DNA of 37,111 bases from an uncultured Dorea sp. (GTDB lineage Bacteria > Bacillota > Clostridia > Lachnospirales > Lachnospiraceae), in assembly GCA_910587575.1 (NCBI GenBank), contig CAJULU010000022.1, positions 1-37,111 of the forward strand. The letters run 5' to 3'. Under the pieces are notes generated by a model, which saw nothing but the letters and a program-made list of their open reading frames with translations, was not told the origin of the DNA and searched no databases. Numbering within the stretch: the first letter of the stretch is position 1; every line of letters starts with the position of its first letter. Both the position numbers and the translations under genes were made by a program. This document shows, piece by piece, positions 6,521 to 14,390 of the stretch.

Positions 6521-7039
6521 ATGGGGATACAGACGGCGGGCGAACAGAAATACTATGATTTTATAGAGGCGCAGGTAAAAAGGATCCGGACAGGAATGAT
6601 CGTATGGGGAAGCCTTCTGGCAGTGGCCCTGATCGGTATGTTCTCGGATGTGCTGCTTGGAAGTCTCCTGGCAGTGGCCGGGGCTGCACTTGCGGTGCTG
6701 AATCTGAAGTCCTGGCGGGACTTGAAAGAAAAACTGGATGTAGCAGAGGATAAGGAAGAATTTTTCCGTCAGCTGGTGGATCCGGAATCCTTTGAACTGA
6801 AAGAGGAACATATTATCATTACGAAAGATTATGTGCTGCTTGGAAAGGACAAGGTCAGCATCTATCCGCTTTCTACGATGGAGAAAGTAGAAGTAGGTCT
6901 TCAGGGGAAAGAGGGAAAGGTGCTGTTTCTTACGGACAGGCAGGGACAGCGGCACGAGATTCTGTCCTGTGTAAAAGGGGATGGAAAGCAGGAAGATTTT
7001 GACCGGGCTTACGTTACTCTGAGTGAGAGATTCCGGTGA
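6521..7039 (+). CDS. Small membrane protein of unknown function
   Basis: A 172-aa protein with a short amphipathic N-terminus and two adjacent hydrophobic stretches (about 25-41 and 44-60: MIVWGSLLAVALIGMF and LLGSLLAVAGAALAVLNL). A soluble C-terminal domain of about 105 residues follows, rich in beta-type alternation (EHIIITKDYVLLGKDKVSIYPLS). This topology recalls the hairpin-plus-PH-like layout of YcxB-type proteins, but I could not confirm membership. It starts 5 bases after the trpS stop and is therefore almost certainly cotranscribed. It is followed by a strong terminator. Confidence 0.75.
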   Translation: MGIQTAGEQKYYDFIEAQVKRIRTGMIVWGSLLAVALIGMFSDVLLGSLLAVAGAALAVLNLKSWRDLKEKLDVAEDKEEFFRQLVDPESFELKEEHIIITKDYVLLGKDKVSIYPLSTMEKVEVGLQGKEGKVLFLTDRQGQRHEILSCVKGDGKQEDFDRAYVTLSERFR

Positions 7040-7093
7040 GCAGAATGGTGTAAGGCAGAAACAGATGGCTGGCAAATGGAAAATCTGAAAAGG

Positions 7094-7140
7094 GGCTGCC
7101 GGAAATGTTGTATTTTGAAACATTTCCGGCAGCCTCTTTT
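7094..7140. terminator. Strong bidirectional rho-independent terminator
   Basis: A 16-bp stem, GGCTGCCGGAAATGTT (7094-7109) with AACATTTCCGGCAGCC (7119-7134), is followed by TCTTTT on the plus strand. It is preceded by GAAAAG, which gives CTTTTC on the minus strand. It ends the trpS unit and the convergent ABC-F gene. Confidence 0.9.
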
Positions 7141-7157
7141 AATCCTGGCAGATCGGT

Positions 7158-8792
7158 TTAATCGTCTTCTTCTCCCTGAATGGTGTAAGTCTGTCTCTTC
7201 CTTGCCATCTCGTCATTTTCCAGATATTCATCATAGGTGGTAATCTTGTCAATCAGCCTGCCGCCGGGAACAATCTCCATAATCCGGTTCGCCGTTGTCT
7301 GGACGATCTGATGGTCTCTGGATGAAAAGAGAAGAACGCCCGGAAACTTTACCATACCGTTGTTCAGCGCTGTAATGGCTTCCATGTCCAGGTGGTTGGT
7401 TGGTTCATCGAGGATCAGCACATTTGCCCCGGAGATCATCATCTTGGACAGAAGACAGCGGACCTTCTCGCCACCCGAGAGGACACGCACTTTCTTCACG
7501 CCGTCATCCCCGGAGAAGAGCATGCGGCCTAAAAAACCGCGGACATAGGTCACGTCCTTTTCCTCGGAATACTGGGTCAGCCATTCTACGATGGTGGAGT
7601 CATTGTCAAATTCATCGCCGCTGTCCAGGGGGAAATATGCCTGTGAAGTGGTGATTCCCCATTTGTAGGTTCCCTCGTCCGGTTCCATCTCTCCTGTCAG
7701 AATCTGGAACAGGGTGGTCTTGGCAAGCTCGTTGCTTCCAACGAAAGCTACCTTGTCATCCCGGTTCAGAGTAAATGTCAGATTGTCTAAGACTTTCTCG
7801 CCGTCAATGGTCTTGCTTAATCCGTCCACGGAAAGGACTTCATTGCCGATCTCGCGGTTGGGACGGAAATCGATATAAGGATATTTGCGGCTGGACGGCT
7901 GGATGTCGTCAAGCTGAATCTTTTCCAGGGCGCGCTTCCGGGAGGTTGCCTGTCTGGATTTGGAAGCGTTGGCGCTGAACCGGGAAATAAATTCCTGCAG
8001 TTCCTTGATCTTCTCTTCCTTTTTCTTGTTGGCCTCCTTCATCTGACGGATCAGCAGCTGGCTGGATTCGTACCAGAAGTCATAGTTGCCGGCATAGAGC
8101 TTGATCTTTCCATAGTCGATATCTGCAATCTGGGTGCAGACCTTGTTCAGAAAATACCGGTCATGGGATACCACGATAACCGTGTTGTCAAAATTAATCA
8201 GAAATTCCTCCAGCCATGCGATGGCATCCAGGTCTAAATGGTTGGTTGGCTCATCCAGAAGCAGGATGTCCGGGTTGCCGAAAAGAGCCTGGGCAAGCAG
8301 GACTTTTACCTTCTCCGGGCCGTTTAAGTTCTGCATAATCTCGTAGTGCATTTCCGTCGGGATTCCCAGGCCGTTCAACAGGGTGGCGGCATCGGATTCT
8401 GCCTCCCATCCGTTCATGGCTGCGAATTCTCCTTCCAGTTCGCTTGCCTTGATTCCGTCCTCATCGGTAAAATCTTCTTTCGCATAGATGGCTTCCTTCT
8501 CCTTCATAATCTCGTAAAGCCTTGCATTTCCCATCATGACCGTGTCAAGGACCGGGTATTCATCGTATTTGAAATGATCCTGCTGCAGGAAAGAGAGGCG
8601 TTCCCCGGGAGTGATGGCAACCTCGCCCTTGCTTGGCTCAAGCTGGCCGGACAGGATCTTGAGAAAGGTGGACTTTCCGGCGCCGTTAGCGCCGATCAGA
8701 CCATAGCAGTTTCCTTCGGTAAACTTAATATTTACATCTTCAAACAGGGCTTTCTTCCCTACTCGTAATGTTACGTTGCTTGTACTGATCAT
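7158..8792 (-). CDS. ABC-F family ATPase (YbiT-like) with one degenerate ATP site
   Basis: A 544-aa soluble ABC-F protein with two nucleotide-binding domains and no membrane segment. This family acts on the ribosome. NBD1 has Walker A GANGAGKST (34-42), Walker B ILLLDEPTNHLD (176-187) and H-switch SHDR (209-212), but a changed signature, LNGPE (156-160). A charged linker follows (about 243-300). NBD2 has signature LSGGEK (438-443) and Walker B LILDEPTNHLD, but an altered Walker A, GSNELAKTT (352-360; Ala for the second Gly), and SRDH (491-494) with Arg in place of the H-switch His. All changed motifs belong to the same composite site. ATG 8792 is used because AAGGAG is upstream, though 12 bases away. 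The subgroup matches YbiT, including a GRMLFSGDD segment. Confidence 0.9.
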   Translation of the reverse strand: MISTSNVTLRVGKKALFEDVNIKFTEGNCYGLIGANGAGKSTFLKILSGQLEPSKGEVAITPGERLSFLQQDHFKYDEYPVLDTVMMGNARLYEIMKEKEAIYAKEDFTDEDGIKASELEGEFAAMNGWEAESDAATLLNGLGIPTEMHYEIMQNLNGPEKVKVLLAQALFGNPDILLLDEPTNHLDLDAIAWLEEFLINFDNTVIVVSHDRYFLNKVCTQIADIDYGKIKLYAGNYDFWYESSQLLIRQMKEANKKKEEKIKELQEFISRFSANASKSRQATSRKRALEKIQLDDIQPSSRKYPYIDFRPNREIGNEVLSVDGLSKTIDGEKVLDNLTFTLNRDDKVAFVGSNELAKTTLFQILTGEMEPDEGTYKWGITTSQAYFPLDSGDEFDNDSTIVEWLTQYSEEKDVTYVRGFLGRMLFSGDDGVKKVRVLSGGEKVRCLLSKMMISGANVLILDEPTNHLDMEAITALNNGMVKFPGVLLFSSRDHQIVQTTANRIMEIVPGGRLIDKITTYDEYLENDEMARKRQTYTIQGEEDD

Positions 8793-8872
8793 AGTGTTCT
8801 GATACTCCTTTTTATTTGTGATAACGATCCGTTGCTTTTGTTTCCTGTATATAAAAAATGTGTACCTTGCAT

Positions 8873-8901
8873 ATCTTACCAAATATGGGGGAAAATATCA
8901 A
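8873..8901 (-). promoter_or_regulatory. Promoter of the ABC-F gene
   Basis: On the minus strand, TTGATA (8901-8896), 17 bases and TAAGAT (8878-8873) form a good sigma-A promoter. It gives a leader of about 75 bases, in which I see no strong attenuator hairpin or convincing leader peptide. Confidence 0.65.
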
Positions 8902-8964
8902 GGCTGACTTACCTTTGTAAAGAAAGTAGGCTGAATCTGAAGAGGGACGTATTCTGAAAGAAAT

Positions 8965-9012
8965 AAAAGAGTGTAAAGCCTGTAAAAGATATAACCGGCT
9001 TTACACTCTTTT
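8965..9012. terminator. Terminator of the coiled-coil gene
   Basis: Perfect 16-base arms, AAAAGAGTGTAAAGCC (8965-8980) and GGCTTTACACTCTTTT (8997-9012), carry T-runs at their outer ends on both strands. The hairpin lies 13 bases after the minus-strand gene and upstream of the ABC-F promoter. Confidence 0.9.
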
Positions 9013-9025
9013 GAAAATCGTACGC

Positions 9026-9364
9026 TTATGAAATCTTCTTCAGCTTTTCGCTGTGGTCGGCGAGGACTTTCTTCATGATATCAATGTCGGACTGCATTGC
9101 TTCTATCTGATCCGCAGCTTTTTCATACCGCTTTGCCGCCGGTACATAATTTTCGGACAGAATATTAATAGCGTGCAGAACATCGTTCTCGATGATCAGT
9201 CTGATTCTCGTCTGTTCATCCTTCATCCTTCGCTGTTCATCCTTGATCAGTGTCTGCTCATCCCGGATGGCTTTGATATCATTTTTTATTGGATTTAATC
9301 TTGAGTCTAACTTGGTGTCCAGCAATTGTGAGATTGCCAGCAGATCTTCATTTGTCAATGCCAT
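9026..9364 (-). CDS. Small coiled-coil protein of unknown function
   Basis: A 112-aa highly charged, helical protein. The N-terminus is MALTNEDLLAISQLLDTKL, followed by heptad-like repeats with a recurrent DEQ(T/R) unit (IRDEQTLIKDEQRRMKDEQTRI, three to four copies), then a second coiled coil ending in ADHSEKLKKIS. Similar short coiled-coil proteins, sometimes in several paralogous copies, are common in Lachnospiraceae and have no assigned function. It has no signal peptide and is probably cytosolic. The ribosome site is AGGGGTGAT, which pairs with the extended 3' end of 16S rRNA. Own terminator downstream; I see no clear promoter. Confidence 0.75.
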   Translation of the reverse strand: MALTNEDLLAISQLLDTKLDSRLNPIKNDIKAIRDEQTLIKDEQRRMKDEQTRIRLIIENDVLHAINILSENYVPAAKRYEKAADQIEAMQSDIDIMKKVLADHSEKLKKIS

Positions 9365-9606
9365 TCAATATCACCCCTTGTAATAAATTGTAATAAAAGT
9401 GTTATGCAGACTGCTATGTTAAACTTTTGCGATTATCTTTTGTGTTCTGTCATGATCTGTCAGGATATCTCCCTTCTGAGACTGGATCAATGTGTGGTAC
9501 TATGGATTATATCATATTCAGAGGGCAAAGTCTATGAAAGAATGAGGCCTGCGGATCCTTTTTGTGCAGATTTTATTATTTACTGTACTATGCCGGGAAA
9601 TGGGTA
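9365..9606. other. Intergenic stretch without a supported gene
   Basis: About 240 bases between divergent genes. TTGTAATAAA occurs twice close together (9378-9399), next to the start of the coiled-coil gene. An open frame exists here but has no ribosome site or recognisable product. No RNA motif was recognised. Confidence 0.5.
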
Positions 9607-9612
9607 TATAAT
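9584..9612 (+). promoter_or_regulatory. Probable promoter of the patatin-like gene
   Basis: TATAAT (9607-9612) lies 27 bases before the ATG, with TGTACT (9584-9589) as a weak -35 box at 17 bases. Confidence 0.5.
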
Positions 9613-9639
9613 AGCAGGTGAGAAAGCGGGGTTTTAATT

Positions 9640-10500
9640 ATGATAAATGCAACAATGGTACTGGAAGGCGGGGCTACCAGAGGGGTGTTCACCTCGGGAG
9701 TCCTGGATTATCTGATGGAGCAGGGATTGTATACATCCCATGTGGTCGGCGTGTCTGCCGGTGCCTGCAATGGTGTGGATTATGTTTCAAGGCAGCCTGG
9801 AAGGACCAGGGACTGCATGATCCACAAGGAAAGAGAATACAGTTACTATTATGGCTTCCGGAAATTTATCAAAAAGAAGAGCCTGATGAATATGGACATG
9901 ATCTTCGACTGGTATCCTAACGAGATCTTTCCATTTGATTATGACACCTATTTTGCTTCAGAGATGGAGTGTGAGATGGTTACGACCAATTGTGAGACCG
10001 GGCAGGCGGAGTACATGACAGAGCATAAGGACCGGGAACGTCTTATGAAGGTCTGCCGTGCATCCTGCAGTATGCCGCTGGTGGCGCCCATTGTAAATGT
10101 GGACGGCGTGCCGTATCTGGACGGAGGGCTTGCAGATTCCATTCCGGTGAGGCGTGCGCTGGAGATCGGGAATGAGAAAATCATCGTGGTACTGACCAGG
10201 AACCCGGGATACCGGAAGAAACCAACGTCCCGGGCTATGGCGAATCTGTACCGCAGGGCGTACCGGAAGTATCCGGAACTGGTGCGGGTGACAATCCGGC
10301 GGAATTATGAGTATAACCGGCAGATCCGGCAGGTGGAGCAGCTTGAGAGAGAGGGGAAGATCTTTGTCTTCGGTCCCAGGATTCCCACCGTCTCGAGGGT
10401 TGAGAAGGATTACGATGCGCTGATGCATTTCTATGAGCACGGGTATCAGCAGGCAAAGCGGAATTATTCACGGTTACAGGCGTATCTGGAGAAAGAATAG
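9640..10500 (+). CDS. Patatin-like phospholipase family protein (YjjU-like)
   Basis: A 286-aa serine lipid acyl hydrolase. The oxyanion-hole glycines are in LEGGATRGVF (8-17). The nucleophile elbow is GVSAG (S39) and the second member of the Ser-Asp dyad is D161 in YLDGGLADSIP. There is no signal peptide or membrane span, so it is cytosolic or peripheral. The C-terminal part ('YRRAYRKYPELVRVTIRRNYEYNRQI') matches the YjjU/RssA-like branch. The natural substrate is not known. The YjbQ-family gene begins 18 bases after the stop, so the two are likely cotranscribed and share the terminator at 10946. Confidence 0.9.
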   Translation: MINATMVLEGGATRGVFTSGVLDYLMEQGLYTSHVVGVSAGACNGVDYVSRQPGRTRDCMIHKEREYSYYYGFRKFIKKKSLMNMDMIFDWYPNEIFPFDYDTYFASEMECEMVTTNCETGQAEYMTEHKDRERLMKVCRASCSMPLVAPIVNVDGVPYLDGGLADSIPVRRALEIGNEKIIVVLTRNPGYRKKPTSRAMANLYRRAYRKYPELVRVTIRRNYEYNRQIRQVEQLEREGKIFVFGPRIPTVSRVEKDYDALMHFYEHGYQQAKRNYSRLQAYLEKE

Positions 10501-10518
10501 TGAATAGGAGGAACGGAT

Positions 10519-10923
10519 ATGAATCTATATGAACATCAGATATCAACAAGGGAAGAACAGCAGATGGCAAAGGTGACAGACATGATCCGGCAGGATATTG
10601 CAAAAAGCGGGGTGAAAGAGGGAATCGTGGTAGTGTATTCGCCTCATACTACCGCAGGTTTTACGATCAATGAGAATGCAGATCCCGATGTGGTTCATGA
10701 TATGCTGTATGGGCTTAATGAGGCATTCCCTGTCAGGACCCGGTATTACCAGCATATGGAAGGGAATTCCCATGCGCATATCAAGACCAGTTTTGTGGGG
10801 CCGTCCCAGACTCTGATTCTGCATGAAGGGGAACTGGTGCTGGGGATCTGGCAGGATGTATATTTCTGTGAATTTGACGGGCCGAGGAACCGGAAGTTTT
10901 ATGTGAAGGTGATGGAAGGATAG
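10519..10923 (+). CDS. YjbQ-family protein (UPF0047, secondary thiamine-phosphate synthase-like)
   Basis: A 134-aa single-domain protein. It shows the family hallmarks 'YSPHTTAGFTINENADPDV', 'HMEGNSHAHIKTSFVGPSQTL' and 'GTW/GIWQDVYFCEFDGPRNRKFYVKV'. The conserved histidines of PHTT and NSHAH line the presumed active site. E. coli YjbQ has a weak thiamine-phosphate synthase side activity; the physiological role is unknown. AATAGGAGG precedes the ATG. Confidence 0.92.
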   Translation: MNLYEHQISTREEQQMAKVTDMIRQDIAKSGVKEGIVVVYSPHTTAGFTINENADPDVVHDMLYGLNEAFPVRTRYYQHMEGNSHAHIKTSFVGPSQTLILHEGELVLGIWQDVYFCEFDGPRNRKFYVKVMEG

Positions 10924-10945
10924 TATAAGTAGTGGGGGATATGTC

Positions 10946-10980
10946 CGGGACGGCACGAAATCATGCCGTCCCGTAATGTT
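10946..10980 (+). terminator. Terminator after the YjbQ-family gene
   Basis: CGGGACGGCA (10946-10955) pairs with TGCCGTCCCG (10964-10973), followed by TAATGTTT. The T-run is short but the stem is strong. Confidence 0.7.
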
Positions 10981-11000
10981 TCAGACCTTCATCCGGCTGC

Positions 11001-12101
11001 CTACTCCTTGTATATCTTTTCCAGGTATTCCATTTTCGCCCCCATATTTGCCAGCAGCAGATCTGCGACCGTGATTGCGGCCATGGATTCTGCCACCACC
11101 ACGGCCCTTGGCACGATGACCGGATCATGACGGCCTGTAATGGAGATGGAGGTCTCCTTTCCATGAATATCCACCGTCTTCTGTTCCCGGGAGATGGAGG
11201 GGGTAGGCTTTACCGCTGCACGAAGTACGATACGGCTGCCGTCGCTGAGTCCCCCGAGTGTTCCGCCGGAATGGTTGCTTTTCTTGCACACGGTTCCCTT
11301 TTTCATACAGAATTCATCATTATCTGCACTTCCTGTCATGCGGGCGGCCTCAAATCCGTCGCCGATCTCCACGCCCTTGACAGCGCCGATGGACATCACT
11401 GCTTTTGCCAGGCAGGCGTCTAACTTGTCGAATACAGGTTCTCCGATTCCGGCGGGCATACCGTCGATGATACATTCAATGATTCCGCCGGAGGAATCCT
11501 GGTTTTTCACGCAGCTTTCCAGATATGCGGCGGCTTTTCCGGCATATTCATTGTTCGGCATATATAAGGGATTTTGGTTTATGCTGTCATAGTCATATTC
11601 GGATTCCGGGACGGAAATGCTTCCGATTGCCTTGGTATAGGCAGTCACATGGATCCCAAGCCTCTTAAGAAGCCTGGAGGCGACTGCGCCTGCCGCAACC
11701 CGTCCGATGGTCTCGCGCCCGGAAGTTCTGCCGCCGCCCCGGTAGTCCCGTATGCCGTATTTTGCATCAAAGGTATAGTCGGCATGTCCCGGGCGGTAGC
11801 AGTCCTTGATCTTTCCATAGTCCCTTGAGCGCTGGTCCTGGTTGCGCACAATGACAGAGATGGGAGTTCCCGTGGTCCTGCCCCCGAAGACGCCGGAGAG
11901 GATTTCTGCCTGGTCGGCTTCGCTTCGTGCCGTGGTGAATCTGCTCTGTCCCGGTTTCCTGCGGTCCAGGAACTGCTGGATATTTTCTTCTGTAAGGGGA
12001 AGGCCTGCAGGGCAGCCATCGATGACGACGCCGATTGCCGGTCCGTGAGATTCGCCCCATGTGGTGACGGTAAATAATTTTCCATAAGTTGATCCTGCCA
12101 T
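11001..12101 (-). CDS. aroC: Chorismate synthase
   Basis: A 366-aa enzyme converting 5-enolpyruvylshikimate-3-phosphate to chorismate, the last step of the shikimate pathway; it needs reduced FMN. Signatures are MAGSTYGKLFTVTTWGESHG at the N-terminus, the RPGHADYTFDAKYGIRDYRGGGRTSGRET block (two of the PROSITE patterns) and SNHSGGTLGGLSDG with the R-x-A-VKPTPSI segment near the C-terminus. The catalytic histidines of GESHG and RPGHAD are present. AAAAGGAGA precedes the ATG. It is a single-gene unit, separated from other aromatic genes. Confidence 0.97.
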   Translation of the reverse strand: MAGSTYGKLFTVTTWGESHGPAIGVVIDGCPAGLPLTEENIQQFLDRRKPGQSRFTTARSEADQAEILSGVFGGRTTGTPISVIVRNQDQRSRDYGKIKDCYRPGHADYTFDAKYGIRDYRGGGRTSGRETIGRVAAGAVASRLLKRLGIHVTAYTKAIGSISVPESEYDYDSINQNPLYMPNNEYAGKAAAYLESCVKNQDSSGGIIECIIDGMPAGIGEPVFDKLDACLAKAVMSIGAVKGVEIGDGFEAARMTGSADNDEFCMKKGTVCKKSNHSGGTLGGLSDGSRIVLRAAVKPTPSISREQKTVDIHGKETSISITGRHDPVIVPRAVVVAESMAAITVADLLLANMGAKMEYLEKIYKE

Positions 12102-12143
12102 TGTTCTGTCTCCTTTTCCTGTGATCAGTCGTTAAATTGTATA

Positions 12144-12172
12144 ATTTTAATATATTTGTAATAAAATTGCAA
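12144..12172 (-). promoter_or_regulatory. Promoter of aroC
   Basis: On the minus strand, TTGCAA (12172-12167), 17 bases and TAAAAT (12149-12144) lie 43 bases upstream of the start codon. Confidence 0.6.
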
Positions 12173-12213
12173 TATCTTCAGGAAATATTCATTAATTTTT
12201 TCGTTTTTAAAAC

Positions 12214-12298
12214 TGTACTTTTGAATAGGGGCATATTATAATGTATGGGTGTACCTTTAGGTATTCCTTAAAGGGCCAGGCGGCTCTTGTCCGCCAGT
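12214..12298 (+). promoter_or_regulatory. Promoter and leader hairpin of the L,D-transpeptidase gene
   Basis: TATAAT (12237-12242) has a weak -35 box, TGTACT (12214-12219), at 17 bases. The leader carries a short GGCGG/CCGCC hairpin around 12279-12296. It is too small to identify as a riboswitch, and no T-run follows it. Confidence 0.45.
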
Positions 12299-12328
12299 GT
12301 ACCAAATTCTATCATAGGAGTAAGGTTG

Positions 12329-14350
12329 ATGGGTAGTAGAGATAAAAAGGCAGAAGAGATAGTCGAAGAGACTATGAAGGAGTTTTTTGACGACCTTAAC
12401 CAATCAAAATCATTTCGGGAAATGGATGGCAGTAATGATATTTCGAGAAAAAAATCTTCCGGTAAAAAAAACAGCAAAGGGAGTTCCGGCAGGAAAGCCC
12501 CGGAAAGGGAAGGGCGGCCCCGCCGGAAAGAACCGCAGGACAGCGTTCATGAGAAGGCTTTGGCCCGCAGGAGGCCTGGACAGGAGGAACAGAAGGGAGG
12601 CCGCCCGCAGAGGGAGGCTTCACAAAGAGATGTTCCGCAGAGGGAGACTTCACAAAGGAATGTTTCACCGGGGGAAGTTCTGCCGGAGAATGTCCCGCAT
12701 AAAAAGAAAACTCGCAGGAAGGACGCTCACCGTGCTTCTGTATCTGCTGGCGGAGACGTATCTGGAGCAGCCGGACAAAAGGATGCGGAAGAGTTCTTAG
12801 ACGGGCACAGGAAGAAAACGAGGCATAACAGAGAAGAAAAGCTGGGAGGCCGGGACTTGGAACCATATGAAGAAACAGAGGATTTCGGCGGTTTTGATGA
12901 CTGGGAAGAGGATCGGATGGAAAAGAAGAGCAGAAAGAAGAAAAAGGACAGGAACCAGAAAGCCGGAAAGACTGCGCTGATTGCTGCCGGCAGCGTGGCA
13001 GGTGTGCTGCTGGCGGCTTACATAGGACTGTCCATGTTTTTTAACAGCCATTTTATGTTTTTTACAAAGATTAACGGCACAGACTGTTCGCTGAAGAGTG
13101 TAGAGCAGGTGGAAGACGGGATGAAGAAGAAGGTGGAGGATTATACGCTGACACTGGAAGGGTCTGACGGTAAAAAGGAGACGATTGACGGTTCGGGTAT
13201 TTCACTGGAGTACGTGCCGGGGGAGAAGCTTAATGAGATTGCAGAGGAGCAGAACGGATTCCTGTGGCCTAAATCTCTGTGGGATCATCCTGAGATTGAG
13301 ACGGAGATCGGAGTCCGGTATGATGAGGCGGCGCTTGGCGAGGCGATTGCAGCGCTTGGCTGTATGAACCCGGAGACCCAGACGCCTTCCGTGGATGCAC
13401 ATCCGGAGTTTCAGGAGGGGCAGTTCGTGGTTGTGCCTGAGGTTGTGGGAACGCAGATCAACGGAGAGGTATTCAGCCAGAAGGTGGCGGAGGCCATCAA
13501 TGGTTTCCGGCCCACGATGGATCTTTCTGAAGCAGGCTGTTATATGCCGCCCAGGTTTGTGGCCGATTCCCCGGAGGTTACGGCAGCGGCAGCGGCCATG
13601 AACAGCTATCTGGGGGCGAATGTTACTTATGACATGAATCCTGACACGGAAGTGGTGGATGCATCGGTGATTTCCCAGTGGATCAGAGTTGACGGGGATA
13701 TGAACGTGACTTTTGACGAAGAAGCAGTCCGGGCATATGTACAGTCCCTGGCCGACAAGTATAATACCAAGGGAGTGCCTCGGCAGTTTACCACGGCAGG
13801 CGGGAATGTGGTAACGGTAGAAGGCGGGGGATTTGGCTGGCGCATTGACCAGGATGCGGAGTATGCCGCACTGACTGCCAATATCCAGAATGCGGAGACC
13901 GTGACCAGGGAGCCTGCTTATTCCAGCCGGGGGATCAGCCACGGCGGAAGTGACGTGGGCGGCACGTATGCGGAGGTTGATCTGACGAACCAGAAGATGT
14001 ATTTTATTAAGGACGGCCAGGTGATCCTGCAGTCGGACTGTGTGACCGGTAATCCCAATAAAGGCCATGCAACACCCCAGGGAGTCTATTCACTGGCGTG
14101 GAAGCAGAAAAACAGGACGCTCAGGGGAGAGAAGCAGCCGGACGGAACCTATGAATATGAGACGCCGGTAGCTTTCTGGATGCCTTTTAACGGGGGCATC
14201 GGATTCCATGACGCTACCTGGCAGTCGTCATTTGGCGGCAGAAGGTATCAGACCCATGGTTCCCACGGATGTGTGAATCTGCCATACAGCATTGCGAAGC
14301 AGTTATACGATCTGATGTATGACGGAGTGCCGGTGGTGTGCCATTACTAA
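12329..14350 (+). CDS. Membrane-anchored L,D-transpeptidase (YkuD) with long charged cytoplasmic tail
   Basis: A 673-aa envelope protein. Residues 1 to about 213 are a low-complexity, Lys/Arg/Glu-rich cytoplasmic tail that includes two copies of a 10-residue unit, PQRE(A/T)SQR(D/N)V. One transmembrane helix follows (about 215-237: ALIAAGSVAGVLLAAYIGLSM). Next are two extracytoplasmic segments of the type seen in YoaR/VanW-linked peptidoglycan-binding domains ('DGSGISLEY', 'GGFGWRID'). The C-terminal YkuD domain (about 550-673) has the catalytic motif HGSHGCVNLP with nucleophile C648. It should make 3-3 peptidoglycan crosslinks or attach proteins. ATG 12329 was chosen for AGGAG (12316-12320) 8 bases before it. 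tgt follows after 40 bases. Confidence 0.9.
   Translation: MGSRDKKAEEIVEETMKEFFDDLNQSKSFREMDGSNDISRKKSSGKKNSKGSSGRKAPEREGRPRRKEPQDSVHEKALARRRPGQEEQKGGRPQREASQRDVPQRETSQRNVSPGEVLPENVPHKKKTRRKDAHRASVSAGGDVSGAAGQKDAEEFLDGHRKKTRHNREEKLGGRDLEPYEETEDFGGFDDWEEDRMEKKSRKKKKDRNQKAGKTALIAAGSVAGVLLAAYIGLSMFFNSHFMFFTKINGTDCSLKSVEQVEDGMKKKVEDYTLTLEGSDGKKETIDGSGISLEYVPGEKLNEIAEEQNGFLWPKSLWDHPEIETEIGVRYDEAALGEAIAALGCMNPETQTPSVDAHPEFQEGQFVVVPEVVGTQINGEVFSQKVAEAINGFRPTMDLSEAGCYMPPRFVADSPEVTAAAAAMNSYLGANVTYDMNPDTEVVDASVISQWIRVDGDMNVTFDEEAVRAYVQSLADKYNTKGVPRQFTTAGGNVVTVEGGGFGWRIDQDAEYAALTANIQNAETVTREPAYSSRGISHGGSDVGGTYAEVDLTNQKMYFIKDGQVILQSDCVTGNPNKGHATPQGVYSLAWKQKNRTLRGEKQPDGTYEYETPVAFWMPFNGGIGFHDATWQSSFGGRRYQTHGSHGCVNLPYSIAKQLYDLMYDGVPVVCHY
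12605..12664 (+). repeat. Tandem 30-bp repeat inside the L,D-transpeptidase gene
   Basis: Two adjacent 30-base units (12605-12634, 12635-12664) differ at only a few positions. They encode PQREASQRDV and PQRETSQRNV in the disordered cytoplasmic tail. This points to growth or shrinkage of the tail by slippage. Confidence 0.8.
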
Positions 14351-14390
14351 TATTTGTGATATTGATTACGGAATCAGTGAGGAGAAGACC

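Noticed and set aside
12605..12664. CRISPR-like array
   Set aside because: Only two adjacent in-frame units without spacers; it is a coding tandem repeat.
13202..14068. 288-codon open frame antisense to the L,D-transpeptidase gene
   Set aside because: It is His/Arg-rich with no motif. It mirrors a well-supported gene with YkuD and transmembrane features, so it is a codon-bias shadow.
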